From contig CANFEB010000004.1 of assembly GCA_947445775.1 (NCBI GenBank), positions 42,802-106,801 of the forward strand: DNA of 64,000 nt, written 5' to 3'. Positions 1-10,669 of this stretch are shown here, piece after piece (positions within the stretch are counted from its first letter, which is position 1; the number at the start of each line of letters is the position of its first letter). The stretch is from Oligoflexales bacterium (GTDB taxonomy: Bacteria > Bdellovibrionota_B > Oligoflexia > Oligoflexales > RGVZ01). The notes beneath the pieces were generated by a model that saw nothing but the letters and a program-made list of their open reading frames with translations, was not told the origin of the DNA and did no database searches. Made by a program: the position numbers and the translations under genes.

Positions 1-249
1 ACTGCTCGGCATCGCAGCCATTGCTTTGAACGCTGCCGTTTTCAGTAGTTCCGTCTTCTCGGACGTCAAGATGTCGCGAAGCATGGTGTGGGCTTCCGAC
101 TGACGGGCCGCGTAGGTGTAGCGCTGGTAGGCTGGGATGCCAATAGTAGCCATGATCCCAATGATGACCAAAACAACCATCACTTCGATCAAACTGAAAC
201 CAGCGGCATGTTTTCTGAGGGCCTTCATCGTCATTAATGACCTGTTCAT
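1..249 (-). CDS. type IV pilin / prepilin, 3' end beyond the window
   Basis: Reverse complement reads MNRSLMTMKALRKHAAGFSLIEVMVVLVIIGIMATIGIPAYQRYTYAARQSEAHTML..., a classical G/FSLIEVM prepilin cleavage and N-methylation motif; runs off the left edge. Confidence 0.85.
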   Translation of the reverse strand, partial: MNRSLMTMKALRKHAAGFSLIEVMVVLVIIGIMATIGIPAYQRYTYAARQSEAHTMLRDILTSEKTELLKTAAFKAMAAMPSS

Positions 250-386
250 TTGAATCTAACCTCGTGATGTGTGGATTGGGGAATAAACCAGAGCTCAATA
301 AATAATACCCGAGTTGGCCGAATTTTAGAAATTCTGGTGTAAAATCGAATGCCTCCCCAATCGATCAGTGAAGGACGACGGCTGAG

Positions 387-1085
387 ATGATCCGTAAACC
401 AAAAATGGCTGGCTGCCTTTTTCGGGGCAACTCCGGCTTTACATTGATCGAGGCTGTGTTCAGCGGCAGCATCTTAATGCTTGTTGCGGCTGGGGTTTAT
501 ACGGCAACTTTGAATTTTCTCAAGCAGAAAAGCCTGATCACCTCCGTTGATCAAATGATGGAATTTAACAAAGGCTTTCCCCTCTATTTGAGTGCGCAGC
601 TTGCTGATAACTTTTCAGCTTCAACTTGCACCAATAGTCTCGAGAATTTTTGGGAAGATTGGGCAGGGATCAGTCCGCCACCGCCACTTTATCGAAATAT
701 GAAGGTAAGGCCGCTGACAAGCCCGGATTTCGATCATGTCCGGACAAAGTTTTTGATGGGTGAACTTTTGAGCGATTGCTCGAGCCCTCCTGCAAGTTCA
801 TTGGCAAGTTCAAAGTCAGTATATTGGTGTTTCGCCCTTGAGCCTGATTCTGCTACCACCTCAGCAGGATCATTTGCGGCGCGCAATTACGTTGTGGTTC
901 AAGTTTTATTGGAATTTGTTGATCGATCATCAAACTCCACCAAAACGTGTCAGGCCTTTGCCGCACTCCATCCCGAGCTGCGAGAAATCCGAGGAATCAT
1001 CGATGTGTTCCACACGAACGCAAGCCTTGGCAATAAACACATCATGCGGGACCGACTCATCTTTGACCGGATTTTAGGGGGCTAG
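387..1085 (+). CDS. prepilin-type N-terminal domain protein (pseudopilin / minor pilin)
   Basis: N-terminus GNSGFTLIEAVFSGSILMLVAAGVYTATLNF: prepilin motif with Glu5. Confidence 0.8.
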   Translation: MIRKPKMAGCLFRGNSGFTLIEAVFSGSILMLVAAGVYTATLNFLKQKSLITSVDQMMEFNKGFPLYLSAQLADNFSASTCTNSLENFWEDWAGISPPPPLYRNMKVRPLTSPDFDHVRTKFLMGELLSDCSSPPASSLASSKSVYWCFALEPDSATTSAGSFAARNYVVVQVLLEFVDRSSNSTKTCQAFAALHPELREIRGIIDVFHTNASLGNKHIMRDRLIFDRILGG

Positions 1086-1090
1086 GAAAA

Positions 1091-2170
1091 GTGTCTTCTG
1101 CTTTAAAATCCGGTTTTTTATCGCAAAAACCATCAGATCAATCTGGGTTGTCTTTGCCCTTGGTCTTGGTGATCCTCATGGTGTCTTTGATCCCTGCCGG
1201 CATCTTCATGGAGCGGCTTAATCGAGACGTCTCCAAGCAGATTGAAGCCCGTGGCCAGCGTGATGCTGAAATGTATTTGCGGAGCCGTCTGGCCTGGATA
1301 ACCAAACTCATTGAAGAAGGCACTGTTGCGGTGAATTGTTCGAAGCAGTTTTGGTTTCCGACCACCAGCACCCATTCGGTATACGATAAAGCACGGCTAG
1401 AAATCGAATCTGGCAAAACATTCAGCCAGTATGAAAGCAGCCTGAGTCTGCGGCTGTGCATCTATCCAGCGACCAAGTCCCTACCGCAACTGGAGTCCCT
1501 TTTGAGCGGGGGTGATTCGCTGTCGCCATTGGCAAGTGAGTGCACAGCCATCGGAGGCCAGGCGGTGGAGGTAACCATCACCCCCATGGTCAGCGGGGCC
1601 ACTTGTAGCTCCGGAGAAAAATCATTCTCACTGAAGGCCGAGGCCACGGTACCGGTCGGCTTCAATAATCAAACAGGAACTTGGAAACAAAAGGCGGTCA
1701 CGCTGCAGCAGGCATTGCCCCAGGTGTGCATGCCGGCAAAGGGCACTTTGACGGTCAATTCGGGGAAGTGCCCGCCGTCCACGAGGCCGTTAGGCTGGGG
1801 GGTGAAGGATTTGACTCTGGATGGCTTCCTGGCCGGCTTCGCATCAGGAACCTGTGCCAATGGAATCTTTTCTGCCGAGTCTATAGATATAATTGGTAAT
1901 AATGGCAAAGCTTCTAGTGGGTCTGGTGGGACATGCACTTGGCCCTATTCAGTGTCAGCCAACGTCCAAGGTGACGTCGGAACCAGCAATCCGAATATTA
2001 TAGCGAGCTATTTTAGCGGCACTACTCCACTGGCCATCACAGCGCCAAATCTTACCCAGGTGTGGGGACCAGGAAATTATTCAGCGAGTGGCAACGCAAC
2101 GGCAGCGCCATTGGGCACAGAAACAATGAATATCAATGCGACTTACTCTGCTGCGTGCAAATGCCAATGA
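1091..2170 (+). CDS. PilX/GspK-like minor pilin-like protein
   Basis: N-terminus SGLSLPLVLVILMVSLIPAGIFMERLNRDVSKQ: hydrophobic pilin-like helix lacking Glu5; 5 bp downstream of the prepilin gene. Confidence 0.55.
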   Translation: MSSALKSGFLSQKPSDQSGLSLPLVLVILMVSLIPAGIFMERLNRDVSKQIEARGQRDAEMYLRSRLAWITKLIEEGTVAVNCSKQFWFPTTSTHSVYDKARLEIESGKTFSQYESSLSLRLCIYPATKSLPQLESLLSGGDSLSPLASECTAIGGQAVEVTITPMVSGATCSSGEKSFSLKAEATVPVGFNNQTGTWKQKAVTLQQALPQVCMPAKGTLTVNSGKCPPSTRPLGWGVKDLTLDGFLAGFASGTCANGIFSAESIDIIGNNGKASSGSGGTCTWPYSVSANVQGDVGTSNPNIIASYFSGTTPLAITAPNLTQVWGPGNYSASGNATAAPLGTETMNINATYSAACKCQ

Positions 2171-2388
2171 CGTAACGGTTGATGAAGGTTGCCCCATGGA
2201 CTGGGCCCCGATTGGCAAACCAAAGGTTGCGAAAACCAGTGAATTAGGCCGTTTTCTTTGCGCAAAACTCCTCTCTTCGCCAAAAATCGTGCTCGGAAAA
2301 TCCTTTAATCATCCTGCGACGTCCAATTGGGTTTACGGGTCATTTCAAAATTGTCCTGATGATCACGGGGCACCGAGTTAAAAGCCAA

Positions 2389-4134
2389 TCAAGAGGCGCA
2401 GTTTACATCAAGAGAATCCATGGCCTTGGCCAACAGTGGATGCTCGCCAACCACCTGGACCACTTCCATCAAAGCGCGAGCAGCAATGGGCTTCTCGGGG
2501 CATTCCAAAAGCGTCTGGGAAAACCTCGTCAAGGCTGATTCGTCCTCGGGCATCGAAATGGCAGATTTCGCCAACCAGTGAAGGGACTGTTCATAGAGGC
2601 GTAGGCGCCGGTAGACATTGCCAATCCCCATACATGTCAACGAGTCCTGAGGGTCCAATGCGAGTGCCCGCCGGTAAAGATCCAGCGCCTCTTGATGCGA
2701 CAAGACTGCGGCCGCCACATTTCCCAGCCCACGGTAGCAATTTGAGATGAGCCCTCGCGGCTCTTGGGAAGTTTCAGAGTTGGGCACGCTATGCATGCAA
2801 AGTAGGGCTGCGCGGTAGGCCTCGGTGGCTTCCTCATATTTTCCAGCAGTATAAAGCACCGCCCCCTTGCACAAATTGACGCGCGTTGCGAGTGCGCCCG
2901 GAGGTGCACGCAAAAGGAGGTCCTCCACCGATTGCAGCGTGTCCTCAAGCGTGGCGTCCTTGCCCCTTGTTTCAAGCGCAATGACTTGTTCCTCAAGTGC
3001 GCCGGCAGAGTCGGCGGCACCACAACGCTCGCCCGATTTTGTTATTGCCATCCCAACGGCATCGCGAAAATTCTGCTGGTCCAAAGACGAATGACCGCCA
3101 ATGGATGCGACGAAATTGTCGCGAATTTCATTTCGTGATTTATTGTCCGAGATCGCCTGCCGAAGCGCTTTCGCCATGGCAAGTCCTGCATATTCCGAAG
3201 CATTGGCGCAGGGAATCGGACTCCACCCACCAGACACCTGGGCTGTGGACAGCAAGGGCAAAGCGCCTGTCAGGCTTGCCATCGCCGCCAGCAAATACGG
3301 CTCGCTGGAACCTGAGACAGAAGAGCCAATTGCAATGTCACTGGCGTTCAAAAGATCTAAGAAAAATTCGGACGTATTTTGATGCAAAAATCTGACATGG
3401 CTGGCCAGCCGCCAATCGGAAATCATGTATTTCAATGGGTCCGTGCCCTCACGATTCCCGGAAAACAAAACTACGATGCGCTCAAATCCAGCGATCCCGG
3501 TTGTGCGCAAGGCATGCAAGGCTTTTACCAATTCTCCGGCGATACCTTTGTGGTCAAGTTCGTCTTGGAACAATATGACAAAGGCATCTTGAGTGATTCC
3601 GACATGATTGCGGAATTTGTCGCCTCGCCGTCCATCAACGCAAAAAATGGTGGGGTCCAATTGCATTGGCAAAATCTCGATCCGGTCACGCTCAAAGCCT
3701 TCAAATAACAAGGCCTCAACGGACCGATCTCCCGTTGCCCAGATGACCTGGCTACGGCTTAAAACATCGTGGCGTATTGCTCGGATATTTGAATAGTCAT
3801 CAAATGGTTGAGGAACAAGATCGAAAGAAATGCAGTGGCAGGGAATGTTATGTTTGAGCGCCGAGCGCAAAGCCTGAAAAGAGGAGAGGTTCTCTGCGCC
3901 CGCAACAATAATCAGATCCACACCGACAAGTTGTTCTTCAAGGCCAGCCATGTATCCGGCACGCTGAGGATCAGCCTCATACAAATTGAGCGCGAAACCA
4001 GCCATGCGCATTGAATCAGGTACACTCCCCTGAAAGGCGTGAAGCCGAACTTCATGCTGACCTGCAAACTGTGAAAACACATGCATCACGGTCAATTGCC
4101 CTGCGTTTCCTGCCACCAATGCTATTTTTCCCAT
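2389..4134 (-). CDS. glycosyltransferase-like protein with C-terminal TPR repeats
   Basis: N-terminus MGKIALVAGNAGQ, GT-B-like middle region, TPR-like C-terminus (AVLSHQEALDLYRRALALDPQDSLTCMGIGNVYRRL). ATG at 4134 preferred over the longer ORF start at 4194. Confidence 0.5.
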   Translation of the reverse strand: MGKIALVAGNAGQLTVMHVFSQFAGQHEVRLHAFQGSVPDSMRMAGFALNLYEADPQRAGYMAGLEEQLVGVDLIIVAGAENLSSFQALRSALKHNIPCHCISFDLVPQPFDDYSNIRAIRHDVLSRSQVIWATGDRSVEALLFEGFERDRIEILPMQLDPTIFCVDGRRGDKFRNHVGITQDAFVILFQDELDHKGIAGELVKALHALRTTGIAGFERIVVLFSGNREGTDPLKYMISDWRLASHVRFLHQNTSEFFLDLLNASDIAIGSSVSGSSEPYLLAAMASLTGALPLLSTAQVSGGWSPIPCANASEYAGLAMAKALRQAISDNKSRNEIRDNFVASIGGHSSLDQQNFRDAVGMAITKSGERCGAADSAGALEEQVIALETRGKDATLEDTLQSVEDLLLRAPPGALATRVNLCKGAVLYTAGKYEEATEAYRAALLCMHSVPNSETSQEPRGLISNCYRGLGNVAAAVLSHQEALDLYRRALALDPQDSLTCMGIGNVYRRLRLYEQSLHWLAKSAISMPEDESALTRFSQTLLECPEKPIAARALMEVVQVVGEHPLLAKAMDSLDVNCAS

Positions 4135-4162
4135 GTCCGCCTCCCTGGCCGCTGTCACTGCT

Positions 4163-6805
4163 TTATTTTTGTAAATCTGAGATCGCCCCACCAATCCGAC
4201 CGGCGATCACTGAAACCGGCAAAGTAATCTGACGAGATACCGGATTTTCCATCTCCTTTGATTCCACTGATATTCCTATATCGACTTCCTCTGATGCTTG
4301 ATTGCCGTGAAAAACCACAGGAACATCCACCGTGGCCGTGGCACCAGCCATTAGATCTTGTTTGATGACTTCGCCTTCACCAATTGAAACCCGCGCCCCA
4401 CTCAGGTTGACCAAATGAACCGAGAGACCGGCAAGTCCAGTTTGCCCATCGTTGGTGACAACCAAACGCAGGCTGGCCTGCTCTCCGGGGTCCAGCACGC
4501 CATTGGCGACGCCACCCTTTTCGGCTGTGATGGTGCTTGCCAAACTGACGGAGGTAACCCCGCGCTTTTTGACATCCACATAAAAATGCCTCGTCAGCGG
4601 ATGAATGGGCCAGGCGTCAACAGCCAGCCCGACGTCAACTTCCCAGGCTTCATCTGGCTGCAGAAATGGACTCACAGCATTGATTGCACCTGACCGGGAC
4701 TCGCCTGGTCTAATGGATCCCACGAGAACTTCGTGGGTATCGCCAGTCATTCCTGAGCTACCAGAACTGCGAAGGTATACTGAAATTCTATGCAACGGGA
4801 GCGACCCCTTATTGGTTGCCGTCCACAGAAATCGCGCTTGTTCGCCGGATACCGCCGCATCTCCGCCCATAGTTTGAACGGCAAAATCGACTGAGCCAGA
4901 TGAGCTCGTGGTGTCAGTTGCCAGCGCCAGAAACTGGCCTTTCTCATTGGCCAAATTCCAGACAATGCCAAAGCGAGACTTCACCCATGCGTTGGCCTCA
5001 CCGGCTAGTTCATCGATCTTGCCTCGGAAGGCCTCGTTACCGATTAGACTGCGGGCCTTTTCGGGATTCCAGGCGTGATCCAACTGTTGATCTGAATTAG
5101 CTTTATGAGCAGCAGCGATGATGGCCTTAGCTGCATCCATATCGTCGTCATCCCCCTCGTCACCAGACTGTGTGGGTGGAACAGTCAAGACGTAGGCCTT
5201 CGAGCAACAGGCTTCGGCCATGCGTTGGTCAAGAGACACGAGGTGTTGGCGGGCCTGAGATTTTCCATCCAAACTGTGCAACAGGAAACCTTCGTTTCGG
5301 TAGCGCGATGGTCCCAACAGATTCATGTTTTCCGTTTTCGAAATCATTGGCTGCAGCCAAATATCCGGCAGGATTCCGACATTCTGGATGGACCGATTGG
5401 CCGGAGTAAAATAGCGAGCTATGGTCAGCTTGAGTGCTGCCTCAAATGGCAACTCAAAGACGGTCTGGACGGATCCCTTGCCAAAACTTGGCTGACCCAC
5501 AACAATTGCCCTGCCGTGATCCTGCAAAGCGCCAGCAACAATTTCACTGGCCGATGCCGATTCATCATTGATCAGCACCACCATCGGGAACTCAACCTCG
5601 TCGTACCCCTTGCCGGCGACTTCGACCTCTTCCCGACGCCCCCTGGTTGAAACAATGATGCCCTCCTCCAAAAACAAGTCGGTGACCTGAACCGCCTGGT
5701 CAAGCAGCCCTCCTGGATTGGAGCGCAGGTCCATGATCATTCCGTCGATCGCGCCATGATTTTTTTTAAAGGACTTCATGGCCGAAAGAATTTCTCGGGA
5801 GGTCCGCGCTGAAAACGTTTCTATGACGACATGCAAGATCTTCAATGGTCCAGCGGAAACCGGACGCACCGTCACGGAATCCACCTGGATGACTTCCCGT
5901 TTGAGAACAATATCCATGGGCGCCTGAGCACCTTCACGCAAAATGCGCATGGTGACATGGGTTCCAGGACTGCCACGCATGAATTCCATGAGGTCTTCCA
6001 GGGCCATCCCAAAAGTCGGTTGGTTGTTGATCCGCACAATGCGGTCGCCCGCGAGGATGCCGGAGCGAATCGCGGGACTATTGGGCAGTGGTTTAATGAC
6101 CGTCAAGACGCGGCCCCTGATTCCAACAATGACCCCAAGTCCACCAAAACTTCCTTCCGTGCCTTGGCGCAGTTCATTGTACGCGGCCGGAGAAAGCACT
6201 GAGGAATGCGGATCAAGTTCCGCAACCAGAAGGTTTAATATTTCGCGACACCTCTGTATGGATGATCCCTCCGTTTCGTCAGAAAGAATCACGCTAGCAT
6301 TCGTCACAAGCTCAACCAGCCCCGAAGAAGTCAGAGAAAACGATGCGTTTTTTTGGCTGCTGGCCATTGAAATCGAATTTTCGGTCATGACTAATTCAAT
6401 GGCAGAGGATTTTTTTCGGATCACCTTGGCGATGATCTCACCCAATTGGCGCTCGGTGACGCGCTCCGCATCCACATAAAAGTTGCGCACCGTGGCCATG
6501 ACAGCCTGAGCCAACTGCCGCGCCCCCTCTTCGTCCGCGTCCGTTCCACGCCACGCCAGTTTGCGTGCCTGGCGATCGCGGAACCGGTTTTGAACTGGAA
6601 GATTGTCTTTACCATCCAAAGGACTGCGCGCCGGAGCCAGCCAAGGTGGCATGAAATCACGCGCCCGCAGCCCGGCAACACCGGGAAAATATAGATAGGC
6701 TGAAATGCCAACAGCGAGCCCCACCATTGCGGCAACACCAGTGGCGGCAATGAACCGGCGATGGGCCTTGGCACGTTGATAGATTGATTTAAAAAAGGGC
6801 TTCAT
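4163..6805 (-). CDS. S41 family C-terminal processing protease with PDZ domain
   Basis: PDZ region GLGVIVGIRGRVLTVIKPLPNSPAIRSGILAGDRIVRINNQPTFGM and S41 core DLRSNPGGLLDQAVQVTDLFL ... LINDESASASEIVAGALQDHGRAIVVGQPSFGKGSVQ. Start placed at MKPFFKS (6805), not ORF start 6931. Confidence 0.9.
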   Translation of the reverse strand: MKPFFKSIYQRAKAHRRFIAATGVAAMVGLAVGISAYLYFPGVAGLRARDFMPPWLAPARSPLDGKDNLPVQNRFRDRQARKLAWRGTDADEEGARQLAQAVMATVRNFYVDAERVTERQLGEIIAKVIRKKSSAIELVMTENSISMASSQKNASFSLTSSGLVELVTNASVILSDETEGSSIQRCREILNLLVAELDPHSSVLSPAAYNELRQGTEGSFGGLGVIVGIRGRVLTVIKPLPNSPAIRSGILAGDRIVRINNQPTFGMALEDLMEFMRGSPGTHVTMRILREGAQAPMDIVLKREVIQVDSVTVRPVSAGPLKILHVVIETFSARTSREILSAMKSFKKNHGAIDGMIMDLRSNPGGLLDQAVQVTDLFLEEGIIVSTRGRREEVEVAGKGYDEVEFPMVVLINDESASASEIVAGALQDHGRAIVVGQPSFGKGSVQTVFELPFEAALKLTIARYFTPANRSIQNVGILPDIWLQPMISKTENMNLLGPSRYRNEGFLLHSLDGKSQARQHLVSLDQRMAEACCSKAYVLTVPPTQSGDEGDDDDMDAAKAIIAAAHKANSDQQLDHAWNPEKARSLIGNEAFRGKIDELAGEANAWVKSRFGIVWNLANEKGQFLALATDTTSSSGSVDFAVQTMGGDAAVSGEQARFLWTATNKGSLPLHRISVYLRSSGSSGMTGDTHEVLVGSIRPGESRSGAINAVSPFLQPDEAWEVDVGLAVDAWPIHPLTRHFYVDVKKRGVTSVSLASTITAEKGGVANGVLDPGEQASLRLVVTNDGQTGLAGLSVHLVNLSGARVSIGEGEVIKQDLMAGATATVDVPVVFHGNQASEEVDIGISVESKEMENPVSRQITLPVSVIAGRIGGAISDLQK

Positions 6806-7052
6806 CCGACCTCTTTCCAGACCTCTTTCCAGACCTCTTGATTCTTCGGAAAGTATCGTCAGGAATTTCAATCCTTTGAGGCGAGGGGATTCATTGCCCT
6901 CCAGCCGGTCGAAAAACGCCTTTTTGCCCAATTTTTAAGCTGATGATTTTATTAGAATTTTATAAAAAAAGGTCGAGACTATTAAAATAACTCTAATGGT
7001 TATTTAAAAAGCCCCGATCATATTAAAAGACTGTTATAGGAAGTGATTTATT

Positions 7053-8573
7053 TTGTTCAGCATTTCAAAAATTTCGGCGTTGGCTCTGGCTGGCATTTGG
7101 TCCGGTATTTGTACCGCTCAACCTGCCCTCAAACCAGTGTCAGCGGGATCCAAGGCGGCGTCTCTACCAGAGTCTATGGAAGAGAGGATATGGACAGCCG
7201 ATGATGAATCGTTGCGGTCTCTGGAAAAGGAGGCGACGCGGCTCATTCAAACCACACCTGAATCTGCCTACAACCATTTCCTTCTTTCACACACTTATTT
7301 GCGAATTTTTGCGGTCGATCAGCAAGACGTTGAATCACTGCGAGCAGCGAGCGAACTAGCCACACAATCACTGGAACTGGCTCCGGACCAAGAATATGGC
7401 TACGTTGCCATGGCTGAGGTCCTTGAGGTCCTGGGGCAAACTGCGAAAGCGCTCGCAGTGCTCAACGAAGGTATGGAGAGAGCAAGTGGATGGCGCCTGC
7501 AATTCAGCAAGGCCCGTTTATCGGCCGACCAGAGCAAAGCAGATGACACCATTGCCGGATTGACCAGCGCCATTGAAAAACCAGGGAGCCTGCGCCGGAT
7601 TATTGCTCCTTATCTCGTCATCGTTGCTCAGGCGAAATCATCCTCGGCAAATACCACCTTGCGCCAGTTGGAGCGCTGGTCAGTTCAATTTCCTGGCGCG
7701 GGCTTTGAAGAGTCCATCGCGACGTTACAGGCAGAGCGCGGAAATTTTACGGAGGCCCACCAAATTTACCAGGGACTGCACAAGGGCGATGCTGCATACC
7801 AAAAGTTGATGTTTAGCGATGCAGTGATTTGTTACCGGAGACTGGGCAAAACCAAACTGGCCATCAGCGAACTTTTGGCACTCAAAAAGAATCTTCCCGC
7901 AGATTCCTCAAACCAATCGGCCTCCAACAAAAAATTTCCTTCCATGGTCAATGCCCACTTGGGAGCCGCCTACTTGCGAATGAAAAATTTTGCTGCTGCC
8001 CATGATGCGTTTAAATCTGCCGTCGAGGCCTCCGTGGACCGGGCAACCATGATTGAATTTGTTTTCAACGAGTACAAGACCCAGAAAGCCGATCGCCAAC
8101 TGGTCACGCTGCTCGACAAAATCATCGAAACAAGCCCAGGCCAGGGAATCATTCATGCGCATTTGGCAGAGGCCTTGTCAGACAAGCTAGGCAGACACAG
8201 GGCAGCCGCCGAGTCCTATCGCCGCGCCATTGTCCTTGAGCCAACACGCAGCGAATACTACAACGGACTGGGTTTAACACTGTATCGTCAGGCCGACATG
8301 ATGGCTGCATTGACGGAGTTCACGAAGGCAACGGAAATTGATCCGGGTGATGCTTCCGCGCGGTATAACGAGGCATGTGCGCTGGCTCTATTGGGACGCC
8401 AGGATGAAGCTCTTTATTCGTTGCGCGAGGCAATACAGCTGGAGCCGCGATTGTCAGAACAGGCCCGAAGCGACAAGGACTTCGCATCCATCAAAAGAAT
8501 GACTGGATTCCAGGAAATTATCGCTGCCGAATTTAGCGAAGAGACTGCCGGTGCCACTGCGAGTTCAGATTAG
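7053..8573 (+). CDS. TPR repeat protein with signal peptide
   Basis: Several TPR units (AAESYRRAIVLEPTRSEYYNGLGLTLYRQADMMAALTEFTKATEIDPGDASARYNEACALALLGR). Confidence 0.75.
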   Translation: MFSISKISALALAGIWSGICTAQPALKPVSAGSKAASLPESMEERIWTADDESLRSLEKEATRLIQTTPESAYNHFLLSHTYLRIFAVDQQDVESLRAASELATQSLELAPDQEYGYVAMAEVLEVLGQTAKALAVLNEGMERASGWRLQFSKARLSADQSKADDTIAGLTSAIEKPGSLRRIIAPYLVIVAQAKSSSANTTLRQLERWSVQFPGAGFEESIATLQAERGNFTEAHQIYQGLHKGDAAYQKLMFSDAVICYRRLGKTKLAISELLALKKNLPADSSNQSASNKKFPSMVNAHLGAAYLRMKNFAAAHDAFKSAVEASVDRATMIEFVFNEYKTQKADRQLVTLLDKIIETSPGQGIIHAHLAEALSDKLGRHRAAAESYRRAIVLEPTRSEYYNGLGLTLYRQADMMAALTEFTKATEIDPGDASARYNEACALALLGRQDEALYSLREAIQLEPRLSEQARSDKDFASIKRMTGFQEIIAAEFSEETAGATASSD

Positions 8574-8609
8574 GAGTGCGAGCAGGCCTGCGGCTCGGGA
8601 TCACGAGTC

Positions 8610-9821
8610 TTAGGAAAGCAAGCCCGTGGCACGCCGGTACAAAAGGATTTCCTGCGCCTTCGTGGCAAAGGATTCTAACCCTTCATTCCAGAAGGGATCT
8701 TGAACCGAAAAATCGTCAGCCAGAAATTTCTTATCTGCGTTTTGCGACCCGATGATTAACTTCATCGGTAAAGTCACCAAATCATATTCGTACGGTGCAT
8801 CCTTCCACGCGAAATCGCCGTCAGAAAGCTCGATGCAGGCCCTCACCAAGGCCACGGCGAAATCGAAGCTCCGGATTTTTTTGGGGTCTACAACATGGAC
8901 TTGAATGCCAGCACAAACCCTCTTCATCCACTTGCCAGAGGTCGGCTCAAAGCTGGCATGACGCAGAAACAAACCGGGAGGATGGTTGCCAGCTGGCAAT
9001 CCCAACAGGCTGCACACCCGTGCCACAAGGTCGCCAGAACGCTTGATATAAGGCGCCCCAATGAACTGAAAGGGTAAACCAGTGCCCCGCCCCTCTGAAA
9101 TATTGGTCCCCTCAAGGATGACCAATCCCGGGTAAACATGAACGGAATCCATCGTCGGCAAATTGGGCGAGGTTAATACCCAAGGCCGCTGCAAGGTCTC
9201 CCAGCAAGACTCTGGGGACCAACCCTCGAGGGCGACGACCTCAAGTTGGGCGCCTATCGTCTGGTTAAAAAACCTTGCCGCCTCGCCCGCCGTAAGACCG
9301 TGCCGCATCGGTATGGGAAATTCGCCGACAAATGACGTCGCGTCCATATCAAGGACACGCCCCTCCAAGACCGTGCCGCCGACTGGATTTGGACGATCCA
9401 AAACGACCACACGTTTGCCATCGCGGACCGCGGCGCGCAGGCAAGCAGCGATGGTGGATTTCCAGGTGTAAATACGGCAGCCCACAATCTGAAGATCAAT
9501 GATGAGCGTATCGACTTTCCCAAGCATCTCTGGCGTTGGCTGGCGCGTCTCGGAGTAAAGGCTGTAAATTGGAACCTTAAATTCTGCAGTACTGACATGG
9601 CCAGTCTCAATCATGTTGTCTTGGGCGGTGCCGTAAAACCCGTGTTGCGGCCCAAAAAGAGCGTGCAACCTGGAACCAAGAAGCCTCTGTGCAACATTCC
9701 AGGCCGGCTCAAAATTACGGGTAACAGAAGCCTGATTGCACAGCAAAGCGCAGCGTCCCCATGAATCAGAGATCCGAGGATTGGCGATCCAGACTTCTAG
9801 GCCGCACTGAAAATTCGGCAT
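8610..9821 (-). CDS. DUF1343 domain protein (NamZ-type exo-beta-N-acetylmuramidase family)
   Basis: LLCNQASVTRNFEP...LFGPQHGFYGTAQDNMIETGH...TLIIDLQIVGCRIYTW...VVLDRPNPVGGTVLEG matches the family signature as I recall it. Confidence 0.8.
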   Translation of the reverse strand: MPNFQCGLEVWIANPRISDSWGRCALLCNQASVTRNFEPAWNVAQRLLGSRLHALFGPQHGFYGTAQDNMIETGHVSTAEFKVPIYSLYSETRQPTPEMLGKVDTLIIDLQIVGCRIYTWKSTIAACLRAAVRDGKRVVVLDRPNPVGGTVLEGRVLDMDATSFVGEFPIPMRHGLTAGEAARFFNQTIGAQLEVVALEGWSPESCWETLQRPWVLTSPNLPTMDSVHVYPGLVILEGTNISEGRGTGLPFQFIGAPYIKRSGDLVARVCSLLGLPAGNHPPGLFLRHASFEPTSGKWMKRVCAGIQVHVVDPKKIRSFDFAVALVRACIELSDGDFAWKDAPYEYDLVTLPMKLIIGSQNADKKFLADDFSVQDPFWNEGLESFATKAQEILLYRRATGLLS

Positions 9822-9844
9822 TATTGTTGCCTATGCTGATGGGA

Positions 9845-10084
9845 TCAAGATGGGCGAGTCTGAATGCGCTCGATCAAGGACGTCAGACAATCCTCAATTG
9901 AACGACCACTGACCGATTCGATAAAGCTGTTGCGATCGGTGGAGTGTTCGCCATGCCCTGAAAACGTGCCATCTGAAAACTCATCAACCTCAAGATGCCA
10001 AGAATGTCCCTTGCTCATGAAGGTGAAATTATGAGCCTTGAAAAGTTTTGAGCCCACCGGCAATTTGATGTTTTTCCATTCCAC
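9845..10084 (-). CDS. small hypothetical protein
   Basis: 79-aa ORF between DUF1343 and PilZ genes in the same orientation. Confidence 0.45.
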   Translation of the reverse strand: MEWKNIKLPVGSKLFKAHNFTFMSKGHSWHLEVDEFSDGTFSGHGEHSTDRNSFIESVSGRSIEDCLTSLIERIQTRPS

Positions 10085-10153
10085 AACAAAATCTCCAAAC
10101 CTGAAATGTCATGTCGATCAGATATGAATCCATCTTAACACGGCAGGCGAAGT

Positions 10154-10573
10154 CTAGGCAGCCCCCTCGGAAGTTCCGGGGTCGGGCTGATTGCGGCGCT
10201 GCTGTTCGGAAAAAATGCGGTCCAGAAATGCACGAAGGACGTTTTCTGCCTTGGCGTCGATTTGGACAATCTTAATTCCGATCCCGGAACCTGTGTCCTT
10301 AGCGCCTGGATCACCTGCATTCACCACCCTGGCAACCTTGCCGTTAAAAAAAATCGTCGTCCCCTCAGGAAACTGAATCCGCACTTCAAGGATGCTGGCA
10401 TGATTGAACGGAAAGCGCGACGGGCGGTCAAATTCCAGAAAAAAACCAGTCTGGGATAAGTTTTTGGTCGATGTCTCATAGGCAACGCTATCCCCCATGG
10501 AATTGATGACGACTGGCATCGGATCGATTAGGCGCATTCTGGCGGTTCTGCGATTTTCTTTTGGTGCTGACAT
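10154..10573 (-). CDS. PilZ-like domain protein
   Basis: ENRRTARMRLIDPMPVVI...TKNLSQTGFFLEF...VRIQFPEGTTIFFNGKVARVV. Confidence 0.6.
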   Translation of the reverse strand: MSAPKENRRTARMRLIDPMPVVINSMGDSVAYETSTKNLSQTGFFLEFDRPSRFPFNHASILEVRIQFPEGTTIFFNGKVARVVNAGDPGAKDTGSGIGIKIVQIDAKAENVLRAFLDRIFSEQQRRNQPDPGTSEGAA

Positions 10574-10669
10574 GAAAACTCCCCGTCACGTTCGCCTTTT
10601 TATTCGGCATCCGTAGCGAGGAGTTTAGTTGCAAAAAAACCAAATCCCTTAAATATCAGGGAATTAGGT

